Positions 60,203 to 64,000 of a stretch of DNA of 64,000 nucleotides are shown piece by piece; the first letter of the stretch is position 1, and every line of letters begins with the position of its first letter. Position numbers and translations under genes: made by a program. Source of the stretch: Gymnopilus junonius (taxonomy: Eukaryota > Basidiomycota > Agaricomycetes > Agaricales > Galerinaceae); contig JADNYJ010000020.1 of NCBI GenBank assembly GCA_015501075.1, positions 248,001-312,000 of the forward strand, written 5' to 3'. The notes under the pieces are model-generated. The model was given only the letters and a program-made list of their open reading frames with translations, searched no databases and had not been told where the DNA came from.

Positions 60203-62239
60203 ATGTCAGGGGCAGGCACGAAAAACGCTTTGAGTTCTGTTTTACCTACTATTAGGGTGAGCGCTACCTGTTGTTTCTTGTTCTCCAATGCTCAATATTT
60301 TCGAAGGCTCCAACGCTCAAGAGGGCCCATTTACGAAAGGTATGGGCACCTTCCCCCGCATTCCCAGCTGCAATCGCAAACAACTTTTACGCAGTATTCA
60401 TGGCTTCCCGATGTGTTTCGTATCAAAGGGAGCGTAAGCCTCTTCCTTGCAATGAACCAAACACATGCCGTTCTCAACTTCTCATTTGGCGTCGAAAGAT
60501 CATAGCGCGTATAATCGGCCCAGTCCTCACTGTAACCATCTTTTCGGCATTGGTCTGTTATGCATCGCAATTGGGATATAGGCTTGTTATGATGAATTCG
60601 ATCGTCCCTCTTCTTTCGGTCGTCGTAAGTGCATCCCTTCTACCATTCGTTGAGAAGTCCGTAACACCTCTACATAGGTGGGTCTCATCTTGGTCTTTCG
60701 GTAAGTCATTGCATTGGCTTAAGTGTCTGTTATTTGATCAGATATCTAACTCGTGGATAGGAATAGGTGGGGTAATCGCCATATTCATTGGTTCGAGTCG
60801 TCGCTGAATTCTTTCTAGTACGTCTTATGACCGATATTGGGAAGGTCGAAAAGCTTTTGCGGCCCTGACGGCCAATACGCGTAATATATCTCGACTCATC
60901 TGGATCAATGTGACTCTTCCTCCTACTGATGAACAGCCGGCATTTGCGAAAGGGAAAACGCCTACCACAAACGTGACTGCCAAGCAACTAAAGAGAAGAA
61001 AGACAGATGCTCTACATCTGTGTCTATCCTTTGTATTCGCTGCTAAGCACTATCTTCGCGGGGAAGACGGGGTGAATTATGCTGATTATCAGGGTGTTTT
61101 TCCTGCCTCTTTTGCTAGATTTGATGAAGTTGGTTATAACACGCAGCAGACTACCGCGTCTGAGATATATTCAGCAACCGGAAATAGTCGTGAAGGAAGT
61201 CGCAGTGCCAGTGGCACAGTATCTCCTGATCCTCGTCATAGGCCTGATGCAACGAAGAGGGTCAGACCGAAGAGGAGTAAACAACATGTAACCGACCACT
61301 CGACGCCATTACTGCATGACTTCCAGAGAAGTGTTGAATTTCACCCATTTGCCGATCAAGCCTCTTTGCCATTGCCTCTTGTGTTGGTTCTCGATTTTCA
61401 TGTGACCTCTCCCTTCTGAGCTCAACGTATTCTATAGAATTGCTCATGAATTGAGTAGAACTATATTCAGCTTCAGGAGGGACGGTTTCCTTGAGACAGT
61501 TGGACCTGCTGGTATGGTGTCATTATCAAAACTTTTCGACTAAGTACCGACGAGATTGTTTTCTAACCCTGTAGGTCTCAATGGCTTGACGCAAATGTAA
61601 GTCTACCAGATGAGGTCGAGAGAAGGATCTAATCTGTGTTTTCTTGTTTCGTTGTAAGGATATCTGGGCTGGTGGACCACCTTACAGCCATGGAACGCGT
61701 TGCAAACACACCAATTCCCGTTTCTTGTGAGCACCAACTTTCCACTTCTGATATAAGGCTTTACGTTGTTGTAGACAGTATTCATCTGAAACAATGCGTT
61801 ACCCTGTACCTTTTTGCATTACCCATGACACTTGTGCATGACCTTGGATGGGCAACTGTTCCGGTCGTAACACTCGTTGCTTTCACGTTCATGGGTATCG
61901 AAGGAATCGCTGATGAAATAGAACAGCCATTTGGTTTGTATACCTACTTACTTGACGCCTTTAAAGCCACTGAAAGTATTACTCCATGCTCCAGGAAACG
62001 ACCAGCGGGACTTGCCCTTAGGTATGTGTCCTTGACAAAAAAATAAATAACGAACAGTGTATGTATTCAAAAGGCATAACCAGATCGATATTGTCAAGAT
62101 CTTAAAGAGGAGGTTTAGTGCGTTGATTTTATTTTCTGTCGTATTGCAAGCTGAAGGCTTGTCCAGCTACATAATTGAGAGATTACCAGAAGGCGGTGAA
62201 GGTATCCATGGATATGATGACGGAGAAGGAGATGACTGA
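60203..62239 (+). CDS. Bestrophin-like anion channel (fungal UPF0187/RFP-TM family)
   Basis: Multi-pass membrane protein expected to conduct chloride or other anions. Many short exons. The start is MSGAGTKNALSSVLPTIR. Membrane and signature parts are IIARIIGPVLTVTIFSALVCY, NSIVPLLSVV then VGLILVFR, and TSYDRYWEGRKAFAALTANTRNISRLIW, which is the bestrophin core. Then come LHLCLSFVFAAKHYLRGEDG, HELSRTIFSFRRDGFLET, RISGLVDHLTAMERVANTPIP, and FALPMTLVHDLGWATVPVVTLVAFTFMGIEGIADEIE split by short introns. A basic, Ser-rich loop of about 90 residues is inserted after the GEDG region. The end is ERLPEGGEGIHGYDDGEGDD. The last intron (about 62114-62170) does not fit in phase and may hide a sequence error. 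Confidence 0.85.
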
Positions 62240-62397
62240 GATTCAAGTCTGCACATCCCTTCCCCGGTTTTAGATTACTCTACGAGGCTTGTTAAGGACT
62301 CAAGGCTACCTTCATTGGATATTGCAGCAGTTCTGTGGACAAACACCGGACACCATCCCGTATAAGTAGCTTGCATAATAAATAAGTACTAAGGAAT

Positions 62398-63393
62398 CTA
62401 TTGGAATTCTGGCAAGCAAAATTCGCCAGGTCCGTACGGCTGTTAACAGGACAACAGAAGGCATTAAGTTGATGTTTCAAGGGAAGCAGAAAAAAGTTTA
62501 CCTTGCTGGAGAGTGCCGTGAGACCAGCTGAATTTTCGCTCGTCAGTCTGCCGCTTTGAGGACCAGGTTTTGGTTTCTCGCCCTTTTTAAAGGCGTCCAA
62601 GATTTTCTTAGTAGATTGTGGAGTCAAGTCCTCCTGTACAGAGAGGTTGGAACACGAGCGACAGGGGGAGAGCATTGTAACTCACGTAAAAGTCGTCGCC
62701 GACAACAAACATTGGCGCATTACTGCAAGCACCTTGACATTCGACTTCGATCACAGTGAACTTTCCATCCTTGGTCGTCTGTCCTGGTTTGATACCGCCA
62801 AGGTGGCCGCAGACAGTGTCGAGAATCTCGGTCGATCCGCGAAGCATGCATGGTGTTGTTGTGCAAACTTGAACAAAATGTTCGCCGATAGGTTCTCTTG
62901 CGATGAAACTTGAGACGACGGATAAACTACTGCTGAAAACATGACGGACCTGTTGAACATGGTGTAGAAAGTAGCCACTTCGTAGACACGCATGGGAGGC
63001 ATTTCAAGAAGATTGGCGACATAGTTCATGACACTGATGCTTGTCCATCCTTTGTTTTGGCGCTGGCCAAGGTCCAGGAGGGGGATGACTGCAGCCTTCT
63101 TGTATTGGGGTGGATAATGAGAGATGATTTCTTGGGCACGCTTCAGATTTTCAGGAGTGAACTCGAATGCAATCTTGACACTGGATAAGCAACAGTCGAG
63201 TGAGGCAGAGATATCCGAACCTTGGGATTGTTGTATGGAGTGTCGCGGTGCTGGAGACCGGTCAGAAAGAGGGAAAGTGCAGATGATCGGGGACAGTACA
63301 TACGACAAAGAGGGCATCAGACCTTGCCGGACGCGAGGAGGAGAAAAGCCTTGTCCGGAGTATACTCCTGGAGAGAGCGGAGCGGGACAGCAT
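62398..63393 (-). CDS. NADH:ubiquinone oxidoreductase 24 kDa subunit (NDUFV2)
   Basis: Complex I subunit carrying the N1a [2Fe-2S] cluster in the mitochondrial matrix arm. The start [20 protein letters not shown] at 63393 is a good targeting peptide. The thioredoxin-like ferredoxin domain shows the four cluster ligands in VCTTTPCM and [10 protein letters not shown]. The N-terminal helical part has [21 protein letters not shown] and [13 protein letters not shown]. The conserved C-terminal [27 protein letters not shown] is followed by a short last exon, [14 protein letters not shown], with the stop at 62398. About six exons. Divergent from the next gene with 190 bases between start codons. Confidence 0.95.
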
Positions 63394-63583
63394 AGTGGAA
63401 TAGTCGATGGCGGTGGTGAGCGACGGCGTTGACGAGAGGGTCCGACGTACGGTCACGTGGACGGAGGAAAGAAGTCAGCTGGCTTACATTATTGGCAAGT
63501 CCGCCTTGGCCGTTGGCTCTTGCTCTGCTCTCTTCATGCTTGCTGTACGATCTTATGAACGAAATGATCTCTGCTCTGCCTAT
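63394..63583. promoter_or_regulatory. Divergent promoter, NDUFV2 / membrane protein gene
   Basis: There are 190 bases between divergent start codons. No clear TATA box or known motif was seen. Confidence 0.4.
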
Positions 63584-64000
63584 ATGACCCTGTCTTTTTC
63601 TCTTTTCCTCCTCTTCCTCTCTCCATCCCTTGTCTCTGCCACCCCCATCCATCCCAGTGAGCTCCCCGACACCCTATTCTCAAAACGGGATGGCTCGGGT
63701 GCTACTAGCAGTTCCATGTCCCCAAAAATTTGGGTCCGTTGGCCTTCTTCTTTACACCTCCCTGACCCCTTCTTGACCATTCCATTCATTAGATTCCCAT
63801 CGTTGTCGCAGTCATCATCCTCTTCTGCCTTTCGGTATTGACATGGACAAAAACATCCTGGCGTAGAACATTCCGTTTATTTTCCTTCTCTGGTGCAACG
63901 ATTGCCGGCGCCCCCATGAGCTCTTCCTCGACCGCTCCAAGAGAGCTCACCGCTGAACAGCTGGCCGGGACCATCAATGGTGCAAACCAATCCGGCGATG
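63584..64000 (+). CDS. Signal-peptide, single-span membrane protein (N-terminal part, cut by right edge)
   Basis: The start ATG at 63584 opens a signal peptide (MTLSFSLFLLFLSPSLVSA), followed by a short luminal or extracellular segment, then after one intron (63734-63792) a membrane span (IPIVVAVIILFCLSVLTW) and a basic juxtamembrane segment (TKTSWRRTFRLFSF). A Ser/Ala-rich region and ELTAEQLAGTING follow to the window edge. Basidiomycete proteins with this layout often end in a RING finger, but no RING lies inside the window, so that identification is only a guess. Confidence 0.6.

Overview
The window is nuclear DNA of a filamentous basidiomycete, most likely an Agaricomycete. Genes are dense, on both strands, and split by many short introns (about 40-70 bases, mostly GT...AG). 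Most products are housekeeping proteins that resemble basidiomycete members of their families. I see no transposon, rRNA, tRNA, CRISPR array or organellar segment. I traced splice junctions by hand. Spans run from start codon to stop codon and include introns. Internal exon ends are reliable where the text says so and otherwise approximate.

Layout, left to right: the 3' end of an unrecognised gene (1-1203); an RGG-box protein (1229-2108, minus); phosphoglycerate kinase (2222-3879); a Skt5/Chs4-type chitin synthase activator (4147-5748, minus); a PHD-JmjC histone demethylase (5815-8099, minus); polynucleotide kinase 3'-phosphatase (8246-10105); galactose-1-phosphate uridylyltransferase (10162-11560, minus); V-ATPase subunit A (11673-14053, minus); proteasome ATPase Rpt1 (14231-16151); a mitochondrial dehydrogenase kinase (16379-17913); a very long DYRK kinase (18175-24167, minus); a J-domain/ankyrin protein (24928-26580, minus); a Zn2Cys6 regulator (26846-27725); a TKL-type kinase with an MLKL-like N-terminal helical domain (27913-30247, minus); an ING-type PHD protein (30496-31821); kinetochore Nuf2 (31951-33718, minus); a Sgs1/BLM RecQ helicase (33934-37943); MCM-binding protein (38204-40122, minus); a Cdc50 flippase subunit (40210-41643); RNA 3'-phosphate cyclase (41812-43172, minus); mitochondrial AsnRS (43274-44885); a HOOK adaptor (45228-48485, minus); an EI24-like membrane protein (48539-49549, minus); Yme2/Rna12 (49602-52725, minus); an FG nucleoporin (52792-56290); TRAPPC13 (57057-59151); a bestrophin-like channel (60203-62239); complex I 24 kDa subunit (62398-63393, minus); and the start of a signal-peptide/membrane protein (63584 to the right edge).

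The genes do not form one pathway. The striking organisation is promoter sharing: ten head-to-head pairs have start codons only about 66-265 bases apart, and tandem neighbours can be 52-66 bases apart. Several pairs are functionally related (Nuf2 with the RecQ helicase) or share sequence elements (CACGTGA, ACGCGT). The items most worth a second look are the MLKL-like kinase, the J-domain/ankyrin gene whose J domain is out of frame at the HPD motif, the Nuf2/RecQ promoter with paired ACGCGT boxes, and a set of apparent single-base frame breaks in the nucleoporin gene that are more likely assembly errors than biology.
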